A stretch of DNA of 46,170 bases from an uncultured Candidatus Saccharibacteria bacterium (GTDB lineage: Bacteria > Patescibacteriota > Saccharimonadia > Saccharimonadales > Saccharimonadaceae), in contig CANBEI010000004.1 in the NCBI GenBank assembly GCA_947367565.1, forward strand, positions 1-46,170, given 5' to 3'. A program made the position numbers and the translations under genes. Of the stretch, positions 17,541-25,353 are shown piece after piece. Numbering within the stretch: the stretch's first letter is position 1; each line of letters begins with the position of its first letter. The notes beneath the pieces were generated by a model. That model saw only the letters and a program-made list of their open reading frames with translations. It made no database searches and was not told the origin of the DNA.

Positions 17541-19760
17541 TTAGTTGCTTTTTACTTCTTTTGTAAAATCACCGTGAGCTTCAATAGCAAGCTGGCGAAT
17601 CTGTGCGAGGCTTTTAAATCGTCTGTAATATGTATGCGGGCTAGCGAGACTAGCATCGTGCTCAATTTCTCTTGTACTCAACCAATGACCGGCAGCCTTA
17701 CTTTCTCCCCAATACTCTTCAATAAGCCTTTCACTTGGTCTTGGCATAGCAGTATATCTTGGTTGCTGTGCCATCTCTTCGGGCAAATCTCCACAAAAAT
17801 CACGAGTGAAGTTTATTATATCGTATATGCTAGAACCAATCTCCGTACGAAAATGAGTCATAGATGGCAACTGGCTATCTCGTTGAACTTCCATAATCGT
17901 TAGCCAGTGACCTCTTCTCAGGCTCGCCTCGTAGTAGAGTTTTGCTAAACGTTCCGCCTCGTCAATTTCTGTATTAATAGGACCGTATCGCTCTTTAATT
18001 TCATTAATAAGATCTTTTCTACTACTGAATGTTTTATTGTACTTATCATTACTTGCAAGGTTTGCATTTTGGGCAATTTCAATGTTACTCAACCAGTGGC
18101 CAGCTCGTTTACTTTCCAACCAATATCCCTCCAAGAGACTGTCGCGTGAATATGTTTTTGTCTCTTGACCGCACAATGCTGCAAATTTAACAACCGTACC
18201 AAACTGAGCCTGTATCGTACTAACCATGGGTAATTTGGGATTACTATCAACAGAGCGAGTCGTGATCCTTTCTCCTCTACCGATCATTGCTCTTCCTTCG
18301 ATAAGCATCTCCTCCCGACTTATACAAACGCTCCTGGCTTTGTTCAGCGGAATTTTCGCAATTTCTAGCACATCATTCAAAGTAGCTACTTTGAAAATTC
18401 GGCAAACCGCTCTCGTACTTGGCATGTCTGGTTCCGCGTCAATGCTTTGATATGTTACCTTCTTGTCTCGTCGATACATGGTCTGAAGTTGCGCTATGAT
18501 TTCTTCCTTGGTCCATTTATTTCCTTTTTCAAATATACTGACGATATCAATCAGCTCAATACTGAACCGAGTGTCAATGTTGAGTGCAAACTTTTCACGA
18601 GAACTAGCATCACCATCCCCATGTGTACCTTCGTCGCCATGCGGTGGCCGGACTCTGAAATCATCAATTTCCTGTTTTAACTCGAGTATCATCTTAATCC
18701 GTTCACAGTTATTCACGAAATCCAGCACTAAGACCTTGTCTTTACCCTCAGAGAGGCGCGTGCCGCGTCCAAGCTGCTGGTAGAAAACCGCTGGCGAGAC
18801 CGTATTGCGCAGGAAGACGATGACATTTGCATCGGGAACGTCAATACCCTCATTCAACATATCGACGGAGATAATTGTATTAATCTCTCCTTCCTTAAAA
18901 GACTTTAGAGCACAATCGTTTGCCGAATCACCGTTTTTCTTGTAAACCAATGCCGCTTTATTACCTATAAGTTTAGCAATCTTGCGCGCGTGTTCAATGG
19001 TTCGACAAAAAATCATCTTTTTCGGGTTTTCTACTTCGGCAGAATATTCACCGATGAGCCGGACAATCTCTTCATCGCGCTTATCAATGAAAAGTGTACG
19101 GTTGAGTTGTTTAATGGATACTTTTTCGTCGCTGGCGAGATATTCATCTAGCCGTTCTTGCGATAAATCGTCCAGAACCAGCCGATAATCACACTCCGCG
19201 ATCAAGCCGCGCTTCGTCGCCTCGACAAAGCCGAGTTCATAGACCGGCTCACCATAAATCTCTTCAATCTTCTGGCCGTCGAGACGGTCGGGTGTCGCCG
19301 TTAGACCAAGTAAAAACTCTGGTCGAAAATAGCGAATTGTCGGAAAATAAGTACGCGCGTGGCTATGATGCGCTTCATCAACAATGACATAGGAAAACTC
19401 GTCCTTCGGGAAATCCTTACGATTGTCTTTCATAGTCTGAAAGGTCGCGAAAAGAAAATTCGTCGGACGCGTCGCCTTGTCATAGTTGACATACATACCA
19501 TAGCTAAACTCTTCGCCAAAATACTCCTGGAATTTTTCCTTCGTCTGGCGAAGGATTTTCTCAGAATGACAAAGCACAAGCACGCGGGCGAACCGCTTAT
19601 CGGCAAGATACTTCTCGACCGCGAAGGCCGAAGTATAGGTCTTACCGAGTCCGCTCGCCATGACGACGAGGGCGTGTTTTTCGCCATTCGCAATTGCATT
19701 GTCAATCGCTACTAAACATTCCCGCTGATATTCTCTGGGTTTAATCTTCGGATTTTTCAT
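17541..19760 (-). CDS. DEAH-box superfamily 2 helicase with five C-terminal homing-endonuclease-type repeats
   Basis: 739 residues. Residues 1-370 are a ResIII/SF2 helicase: MASGLGKT (34-41), DEAH (128-131), TATP (154-157), and motif VI QQLGRGTR (328-335). From about 416 there are five repeats of 50-57 residues (416-471, 481-532, 538-593, 601-657, 674-730) with the pattern L..Y....GHWLS..EI.....L.S..TY...F.S, resembling the HNH-associated repeat (PF18780), a DNA-reading module; the first two are diverged. I see no nuclease motif. Likely a DNA translocase or remodeler, in repair or defence. AAAAGGAGGGG precedes ATG. It has its own promoter, a long structured leader and a terminator. Confidence 0.88.
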   Translation of the reverse strand: MKNPKIKPREYQRECLVAIDNAIANGEKHALVVMASGLGKTYTSAFAVEKYLADKRFARVLVLCHSEKILRQTKEKFQEYFGEEFSYGMYVNYDKATRPTNFLFATFQTMKDNRKDFPKDEFSYVIVDEAHHSHARTYFPTIRYFRPEFLLGLTATPDRLDGQKIEEIYGEPVYELGFVEATKRGLIAECDYRLVLDDLSQERLDEYLASDEKVSIKQLNRTLFIDKRDEEIVRLIGEYSAEVENPKKMIFCRTIEHARKIAKLIGNKAALVYKKNGDSANDCALKSFKEGEINTIISVDMLNEGIDVPDANVIVFLRNTVSPAVFYQQLGRGTRLSEGKDKVLVLDFVNNCERIKMILELKQEIDDFRVRPPHGDEGTHGDGDASSREKFALNIDTRFSIELIDIVSIFEKGNKWTKEEIIAQLQTMYRRDKKVTYQSIDAEPDMPSTRAVCRIFKVATLNDVLEIAKIPLNKARSVCISREEMLIEGRAMIGRGERITTRSVDSNPKLPMVSTIQAQFGTVVKFAALCGQETKTYSRDSLLEGYWLESKRAGHWLSNIEIAQNANLASNDKYNKTFSSRKDLINEIKERYGPINTEIDEAERLAKLYYEASLRRGHWLTIMEVQRDSQLPSMTHFRTEIGSSIYDIINFTRDFCGDLPEEMAQQPRYTAMPRPSERLIEEYWGESKAAGHWLSTREIEHDASLASPHTYYRRFKSLAQIRQLAIEAHGDFTKEVKSN

Positions 19761-19820
19761 AGAAAATCCCCTCCTTTTCTATTTTTGAATCTAGATAATA
19801 CAGACTATAACAACTAACTT

Positions 19821-19934
19821 TTAAGGTACAGATGCCTCGCAAGATTTGCGAGGCCGGTATTTAATAGATATACAAAATACCGGCGCTTTAGCGTAATTCA
19901 CCAAAGCTACAGGGGTAAGATAAAACCACCCCAT
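19821..19934 (-). CDS. Possible 37-codon leaderless leader peptide upstream of the helicase
   Basis: ATG lies exactly 6 nt after TACAAT of a consensus promoter, the spacing of leaderless genes in this window, and the frame stays open for 37 codons to TAA. The peptide starts MGWFYLTPVALV and matches nothing I know. The whole frame lies over the four hairpins of the helicase leader, so ribosomes on it would melt them. It may be an attenuator-type leader peptide or simply chance. Confidence 0.4.
   Translation of the reverse strand: MGWFYLTPVALVNYAKAPVFCISIKYRPRKSCEASVP
19834..19932 (-). promoter_or_regulatory. Four consecutive hairpins in the helicase 5' leader
   Basis: In transcript order: GGGGT/ACCCC (19912-19932), GCTTTGGTG/CGCTAAAGC (19885-19907, with G-U pairs), GCCGGTATTT/AAATACCGGC (19853-19884) and GCCTCGCAA/TTGCGAGGC (19834-19854). 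The last two share two bases, so they compete at the edge. There is no T-tract after the last stem, so it is not a simple terminator. It lies about 75 nt before the helicase start. Confidence 0.65.
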
Positions 19935-19940
19935 ACTCTC

Positions 19941-19969
19941 ATTGTAGCACAGAATAGTATTTTTGTCAA
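19941..19969 (-). promoter_or_regulatory. Consensus promoter of the helicase transcript
   Basis: TTGACA, 17-bp spacer ending CTGTGC, TACAAT. It starts 11 bases after the stop of the lipoprotein gene, with no terminator between. Confidence 0.8.
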
Positions 19970-19979
19970 GAGGGCGTGA

Positions 19980-20558
19980 CTATAGCCACCGGGCGACACC
20001 GTCGTGGTGTGAGCAAGTACCGCTGCGGTTCTTGCTATAACTATAGGAACCGTCGCCACAGATAGCGGTCGCGCCGCCGGTGTTGTTGGAGCTAGGGCGA
20101 CAAACAGCCTGTCCAGCGGAATTAATATAGGTACCGTTTTGGCAAGATGATTGAGGTGTGGTCTGCGGAGCGACATAGGTGCCATTCGCAATAACCTTGT
20201 TAACCGGCTGCTTCGTAATTTCAGTGCTAATAGTCTCGCGCGCGGTCTCGACTCCATCGGTGTAGGTAACGCGGTAGGTAGTAGTCTGAATGCCGTTAGC
20301 GCCTTCAGTGACGACTCTATTCTTCCCCTTTTCTAGGCTGGGGTCGGTGGTAGTCGTAGTCTCAAATGGAATTTCAGTATCGCGAGTCTCGGTCTTGACT
20401 TCGACCTGAGGTGCCTGCTGGACGTAAGCAGGAGTAGTGTCGGCGTTAGAGTCAGCATTGTTGATTGCGCCGCCAACAACGCCGGCTGCGCCGCAGCCAC
20501 CAAGTAGACTAATGATACCAACTGCAGCAGTGATATTTTGCTTTAATTTCAAAATCAT
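19980..20558 (-). CDS. Secreted lipoprotein-like protein with G5 and DUF3761 domains
   Basis: 192 residues. The signal sequence ends in ISLLGGC, a reasonable lipobox with Cys22. Residues about 50-128 form a G5 domain (TEIPFETTTTTDPSLEKGK, then TYRVTYTDGVE), a surface fold linked to glycan or zinc-dependent adhesion. The C-terminal Cys-rich part (CQNGTYINSAG, GDGSYSYSKNRSGTCSHHDG) is DUF3761-like. It would sit on the cell surface facing the host. TAAAAT in TGTTAAAAT ends 6 nt before ATG, a leaderless start. Function unknown. Confidence 0.82.
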   Translation of the reverse strand: MILKLKQNITAAVGIISLLGGCGAAGVVGGAINNADSNADTTPAYVQQAPQVEVKTETRDTEIPFETTTTTDPSLEKGKNRVVTEGANGIQTTTYRVTYTDGVETARETISTEITKQPVNKVIANGTYVAPQTTPQSSCQNGTYINSAGQAVCRPSSNNTGGATAICGDGSYSYSKNRSGTCSHHDGVARWL

Positions 20559-20564
20559 GTTTCT

Positions 20565-20570
20565 ATTTTA
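20565..20570 (-). promoter_or_regulatory. -10 of the G5 lipoprotein gene, leaderless
   Basis: TGTTAAAAT ends six nt before the ATG. Confidence 0.7.
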
Positions 20571-20624
20571 ACATGATATGCACATAACATCAATTAACAA
20601 ACATCGAATCGCGCTTTTTTGGAG

Positions 20625-21065
20625 TTACTTTACTTCGGTTTCACTAAACCTTACAAGATCAAGCGGAGCGGCGCCACGTCGAGCGAAATCAATCGCAGAA
20701 ATAATCCAGTCAGCTCGGCGGAGTTGGTCGCTCATGGCGACAATTTCCTCATAAGTAAACCATTTAGCCTCAAGGATTTCACCAGCTTGAGGCTTGACGG
20801 TGTCCGTCAACAATTTGGTCGTAAAAACAATTGCGACAAAAGTATCATTCGGGACGATATGATTGCCGATATTACAGACCCCCGTGAGCTCAACATCGCA
20901 ATTCGTCTCTTCTTTAATCTCGCGCTTCGCACCATCAAAAATCGATTCGCCCGGGTCGAGCTGACCAGCCGGGATATTCCACTTACCGTAGCACTTAGGC
21001 TTAGACTCCTGAACTAGAAGATATTTATTATCTTTTTCGACGATTCCACCGACGATAATTGGCAT
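20625..21065 (-). CDS. NUDIX hydrolase
   Basis: 146 residues with a full Nudix box from Gly-Gln-Leu-Asp through GESIFDGAKREIKEET (pattern Gx5Ex7REUxEExGU, about residues 34-56), so it should hydrolyse a nucleoside diphosphate linked to another group with Mg. The specific substrate cannot be read; dinucleoside polyphosphates, oxidised nucleotides or NADH are all open. Its ATG comes one base after the stop of the M1 aminopeptidase and uses AAAGGA within that gene's end as ribosome-binding site, so the two are co-translated. Confidence 0.9.
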   Translation of the reverse strand: MPIIVGGIVEKDNKYLLVQESKPKCYGKWNIPAGQLDPGESIFDGAKREIKEETNCDVELTGVCNIGNHIVPNDTFVAIVFTTKLLTDTVKPQAGEILEAKWFTYEEIVAMSDQLRRADWIISAIDFARRGAAPLDLVRFSETEVK

Positions 21066-21066
21066 T

Positions 21067-23589
21067 TTATGTTCCTTTCGTTAATTCTTTTAACTTTGCT
21101 TCGACTTCCGCGCGATTAGTTTCGATGAGCCTCAAGCGAGCGTCAATCTCAACATGGGCGATTTTCAATGTACGAGACAAAATCGGATCATCGGATTTCT
21201 GGTCAAAGAAGCTATAAAAAGTCTGCGCTTCGGCCGGAGTCCGAATCAGATTAGCAGCATAGCGGGCGTAATCCTCGACGGATTTATCGCCGGTGAGCTG
21301 GACGACAAAATCCCAATGCTCGGTCAGCCATTTAATCGTGCGTTCGCACGTACGGTAATTGCGCAGGAGATAAATATATAGGAAAATGTGATCTTGCGGA
21401 CGCACAACGTCGGTTCGGTCAAGCAGGCTAAGGAGCTCATTCAGATGCTCGTCCTGTTCGGCGCAGGTAGTCAACGCCGCAAGTAATGCGCGCTTAATAT
21501 AAGGATCCGCTTCGGTCTGATATTTTGTAAGCCAAGGCGCAAAAACTTCAGTCTCATCGTTTTTCAACTTTGCACCAAGGACGCGGCCAAGTAATTCGGA
21601 ATCAATACTCGCAAAATCGTCGCGGTAAAGTTTAAGCAGCTCATCAGTGGTACTTTCATCTTCACTATAACGCGCAATGCTAAGTAAAATATCACGCGCA
21701 CAAGCCTGATCAGCATCCAAAATCGGTGTAAAATCAATCTCTGCAAAACGCGCACTATATATATTATGGAGGAATTTCTTGTAATTCCCCGCTGCTTCGC
21801 TTTCGGGCGGGCAGAAAAGCTTCAGATCATCAAGAATACTTGCGACAACGTCAAGTACGGCCGCCGAGTCCTCGGTCTGGAACTTCGGTATCAAGTCGAG
21901 GAGCGAAGCTGAGGAAGCATGCCCGGCCTTCGCGAGGAGCATGCGGTCGATCAAGAGACGGAGCTTTTGCTCGGTAGATAGCTGGCTAAAATTATCCAGT
22001 TTCTTCTTAAATTCTTCATCGCCAAGGTCGAGCAAATAATGCCCAGACATATCATCCTTAACTTCGGGGAGCGGCCACTTAGAACCGTCGGTCGTTCCGT
22101 CGATTAAGAAACGCTGCTGCTCCCACCAAGCCTGATCGTCATTATGTGCTTCCTGGAGGGCAGGATAGCCGGGTTGAGAAATCCAAGCGTCCATGAAACG
22201 TTTGACATCGAAATCGGCATACGACTGGAGAGCAGTCCATAAATCATCGCCGACCGTATTTTTGTAGGCATATTTTTCGAAATAATAACGCATGCCTTGA
22301 TAAAAATTATCCTCACCCATCAGACGCATGAGCATAAGGACGAGACGGGCGCCCTTCGCGTAAACAATCGCGGCGTCAAAAAGCGTAGCAATTTCGGCGG
22401 GACTATGAACTTCCTGTTTCACGGCCTGAACGCCAGGCAAAGCGTCACGTTTCAAAGCAGCAAGGCAGTCGCCGGTGAAGAAATCTTGCCAAACTTTTAG
22501 TTCCGGATATAAAGCGTCGGCGGCAAAATACTCGATCACGGTCGCAAAGGATTCATTAAGCCACAGATCATCCCACCATTGCATCGTCACGAGGTCGCCG
22601 AACCATTGATGAGAAAGTTCGTGGGTAACCGTCGTCGCAACAGTACGCTTCACATCAACACTTGCGTCGCGATTCGCCAGCATCATGGATTCACGATAAG
22701 TTACCAGCCCCCAGTTCTCCATCGCGCCAGATTCAAAATCCGGCAAAGCGACTTGGTCGAGTTTTGGCAGGGGGTATTTTGTGCCGAACTTTTCGTCATA
22801 ATATTCGAGAGCTCGCGCGGCGGTGTCGTTGGCAAAAAGCAGACTTTCGAGCGGCTGATTGAGCGCGCAATAGGACGAAACGCGGACGCCGTTTTTGTTT
22901 ACGGTCGAGACACTCTGGAGCGGACCAACAACCCAAGCCAGGAGGTAAGTCGACATGCGAGGAGTCGACGCAAATTCGAAGCGCCCGTTAACATGCGTAA
23001 TGGACGGCATATTAGCAAGCACCACATCGCAAGATGGGTCATAATCTGGCACAATAATCGTCAAGTCGAAAATTGCTTTTGCAGCCGGCTCATCAATGCA
23101 CGGAAAAGCATTCCGAGCATAATGAGACTCAAATTGCGTAGCAACGAGTTTTTGGACTTGATGATTCCATTCGTAGGTCGAAAGATAGCACCCCTCCATA
23201 TTGCGGCTAAGTTTTGAAGAAAAAACGATCTCCAGGTCAATATCTTGATCAGGGGAAGATGAATCTATCGGATAATCGACAGGATCCTCGCTACACTTCT
23301 GGATAATATCATACATTTCATCCGTAACAGTAATCTCAATAACTTCGCCATCATAATGGAAATTGCATTCAGCGGAACCATAATTGCTAGATTCAGTCTC
23401 ATAGCCTCGCCAATATGGCTGCCAGGAAATACGTTGAATATCGAGATTAACTGCATGGAGTTTAATCACGCGTGAATCTCGGAGTTCACCTGTAATCTTA
23501 ACCTTACCCTTAAAAGTCTCTTCTTGCCGAAAGATGCATTCTTCCAATTGGTATCTACAGGGTTTGAAATAGTCTAAGAATCTCTCCAT
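21067..23589 (-). CDS. M1-family zinc aminopeptidase
   Basis: 840 residues, the length of PepN/ERAP-like M1 enzymes. It carries the substrate motif GAMENWG (about 290) and the zinc motif HELSH plus NESFA (HEXXH-18-E, about 323-346), followed by the long helical C-terminal domain. There is no signal peptide, so it is probably cytoplasmic and trims imported peptides to free amino acids, useful for a cell that likely cannot make them. It is the first gene of an operon with the NUDIX hydrolase. TGATATAAT lies 6 nt before ATG; a second, stronger promoter lies 40 bases further up. Confidence 0.95.
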   Translation of the reverse strand: MERFLDYFKPCRYQLEECIFRQEETFKGKVKITGELRDSRVIKLHAVNLDIQRISWQPYWRGYETESSNYGSAECNFHYDGEVIEITVTDEMYDIIQKCSEDPVDYPIDSSSPDQDIDLEIVFSSKLSRNMEGCYLSTYEWNHQVQKLVATQFESHYARNAFPCIDEPAAKAIFDLTIIVPDYDPSCDVVLANMPSITHVNGRFEFASTPRMSTYLLAWVVGPLQSVSTVNKNGVRVSSYCALNQPLESLLFANDTAARALEYYDEKFGTKYPLPKLDQVALPDFESGAMENWGLVTYRESMMLANRDASVDVKRTVATTVTHELSHQWFGDLVTMQWWDDLWLNESFATVIEYFAADALYPELKVWQDFFTGDCLAALKRDALPGVQAVKQEVHSPAEIATLFDAAIVYAKGARLVLMLMRLMGEDNFYQGMRYYFEKYAYKNTVGDDLWTALQSYADFDVKRFMDAWISQPGYPALQEAHNDDQAWWEQQRFLIDGTTDGSKWPLPEVKDDMSGHYLLDLGDEEFKKKLDNFSQLSTEQKLRLLIDRMLLAKAGHASSASLLDLIPKFQTEDSAAVLDVVASILDDLKLFCPPESEAAGNYKKFLHNIYSARFAEIDFTPILDADQACARDILLSIARYSEDESTTDELLKLYRDDFASIDSELLGRVLGAKLKNDETEVFAPWLTKYQTEADPYIKRALLAALTTCAEQDEHLNELLSLLDRTDVVRPQDHIFLYIYLLRNYRTCERTIKWLTEHWDFVVQLTGDKSVEDYARYAANLIRTPAEAQTFYSFFDQKSDDPILSRTLKIAHVEIDARLRLIETNRAEVEAKLKELTKGT

Positions 23590-23595
23590 ATTAAT

Positions 23596-23601
23596 ATTAT
23601 A
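23596..23601 (-). promoter_or_regulatory. Proximal -10 of the aminopeptidase gene, leaderless
   Basis: TATAAT six nt before ATG, with no good -35. Confidence 0.6.
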
Positions 23602-23626
23602 TCATGGAAAAACTGACCTCCAGGAG

Positions 23627-23666
23627 GCTATAATTCCATTATAGCATAAGTGTAATAAAAAGTCAA
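23627..23666 (-). promoter_or_regulatory. Distal promoter with its -10 inside a palindrome
   Basis: TTGACT (23661-23666), 17-bp spacer, TATAAT (23638-23643). The -10 is one arm of GCTATAAT-TCC-ATTATAGC (23627-23645), so a dimeric repressor could cover it, or the opposite strand could also start there. Confidence 0.6.
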
Positions 23667-23669
23667 TAT

Positions 23670-25283
23670 CTAAATCACGCGCGAGACTTCTTCGAGCGTA
23701 GTTTCGCCCCGCAAAGCCGCGAGAACGCCTTTTTGCTCGAGAGTGAGCATGCCGTGTGCGCGGGCTGAATCCTCAATCATATTAGTATTAACGTCCTTGA
23801 TATCGCCCCGTAGATACGCCTGGATATCCTCGGAAACAACCATCTGCTCCATTAATACAGTGCGGCCCTTATAGCCGAATGGCGCGTCATCGGATGGTAC
23901 TGGACGATACAACGTAATGTCGCCGCTCAAATCAACATCGAGGCCATAAAGTACGCGGCGGATATAACCTACCGTCGCTTCATCCGCGCGATAAGGCTCT
24001 TTGCTGTCGGAAAGCTTACGCACCAAGCGCTGAGCAATCAACATACGAATCGAGCTGGCAAAAATCGGGTTCGTGCCGATCAAATCAATCATACGCGCAA
24101 ACGCAGCGGCGGTGGAATTAGCGTGGAAAGATGAAAGCACGAGATGCCCGGTAATCGAAGCCTGGATTGCGGTCTTTGCAGTATCAGCATCGCGAATCTC
24201 ACCAACCATAACAACATCCGGATCGAGACGCAAAACCGAGCGCAAGCCCTCGGCGAACGAACCGCCGTCATTAGTATGAATCGGAATTTGCGTAATCCCC
24301 GTAATGCCATATTCAATTGGATCTTCCAAGGTAATAATCTTGCGGTCACTATTGTTGAGCGCGTTCAAAATCGAATATAGCGTTGTGCTTTTACCAGAAC
24401 CAGTCGGACCGACCATGAGGACGAGACCGCGTGGATGAGAAATGATCTCCCGAATAGTATCAAGTTCAGCTTCAGAGAGTCCAAGCAAATCCAGATTAAG
24501 CAAGCTCTCGTCAAAGTTAAACAAGCGCAAAACGGCATCTTGACCATACATCGTCGGAACGGTCTCGACGCGAATATTCAATAAGTGCGACGAACCGTTA
24601 TCGTAAATATCTTTCTGCATGTGCCCGGACTGCGGCTTAGTCGAAGCAGTTGAAAGATTGGCGCGCGCCGAAAGCTCACCCATAAGAATGCGATAACGAT
24701 CGCGACTGATTTCAGCGACCGGATGAAGGATGCCGTCGACACGCATACGGATGCGGATTTTGTCACGTAAATTTTCGATATGAATATCGGAGGCTTGGAG
24801 TTTATCGGCCTGGTCAATCAAAAAGTTAAAGACTTTTTCAGTCGAAACGGAGTTTAGAGTCTTACTAACTTCAGCAATTGTTTCAGAATCGCCTTCTTTG
24901 GCAATTTTAATGTCGTCATAATGTACTTGCTGCGGCGGGTCGTACCGCAACATAAAAGTCTGATAGGCGGAGTTTGAAATTAAGAAGAAATTCACATGGA
25001 GACCGTCTTCGGAATATTCTTTGCGCATTTTGCTCAGCAGACTATTTGGGGTCTGGCTGGTAATCATAAAGCGGTACGGTTCTTCACTATTTCCCTGCTC
25101 AAGCGGAATAATGAAGTCGCTGTGCATCTGGGAAATCGGAATAGTGTCGGATTTATTGATGAGAGGAACGACTTGCTCGAACTCGCGCGTGTCGAGATAT
25201 GGTAAGCCCAAAATTTTCGCCCGCTCGCGAGTAGCGCGCTCTTCATTATCTCGTCGTTTACGCTGTACTTCCTGTTCGTCCAT
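23670..25283 (-). CDS. GspE/PilB-type secretion or pilus assembly ATPase
   Basis: 537 residues. Walker A GPTGSGKST (292-300), the Asp box (KIITLEDPIEY), Walker B LDPDVVMVGEIRD and the His box (TGHLVLSSFHANST) define a type II/IV secretion hexameric ATPase that powers type IV pilus extension. Residues about 1-150 are a diverged N-terminal domain. The tetracysteine zinc motif of PilB is absent: the place after QRLVRKL reads SDSKEPYRAD. Type IV pili are known in cultivated Saccharibacteria and aid contact with host cells. No other pil genes are in the window. Its -10 lies 25 nt upstream and the Shine-Dalgarno is weak. Confidence 0.92.
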   Translation of the reverse strand: MDEQEVQRKRRDNEERATRERAKILGLPYLDTREFEQVVPLINKSDTIPISQMHSDFIIPLEQGNSEEPYRFMITSQTPNSLLSKMRKEYSEDGLHVNFFLISNSAYQTFMLRYDPPQQVHYDDIKIAKEGDSETIAEVSKTLNSVSTEKVFNFLIDQADKLQASDIHIENLRDKIRIRMRVDGILHPVAEISRDRYRILMGELSARANLSTASTKPQSGHMQKDIYDNGSSHLLNIRVETVPTMYGQDAVLRLFNFDESLLNLDLLGLSEAELDTIREIISHPRGLVLMVGPTGSGKSTTLYSILNALNNSDRKIITLEDPIEYGITGITQIPIHTNDGGSFAEGLRSVLRLDPDVVMVGEIRDADTAKTAIQASITGHLVLSSFHANSTAAAFARMIDLIGTNPIFASSIRMLIAQRLVRKLSDSKEPYRADEATVGYIRRVLYGLDVDLSGDITLYRPVPSDDAPFGYKGRTVLMEQMVVSEDIQAYLRGDIKDVNTNMIEDSARAHGMLTLEQKGVLAALRGETTLEEVSRVI

Positions 25284-25308
25284 ATGCCCACTTAATACTT
25301 ATGGAATA

Positions 25309-25347
25309 ATTATAGCATACTATCGCCGTCATCGTCTATGTTAAAAT
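25309..25347. promoter_or_regulatory. Divergent promoters: pilus ATPase and helicase/methylase unit
   Basis: Minus TGCTATAAT at 25309-25314 and plus TGTTAAAAT at 25342-25347. The plus -10 ends 6 nt before GTG 25354. Confidence 0.7.
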
Positions 25348-25353
25348 AGAGAG

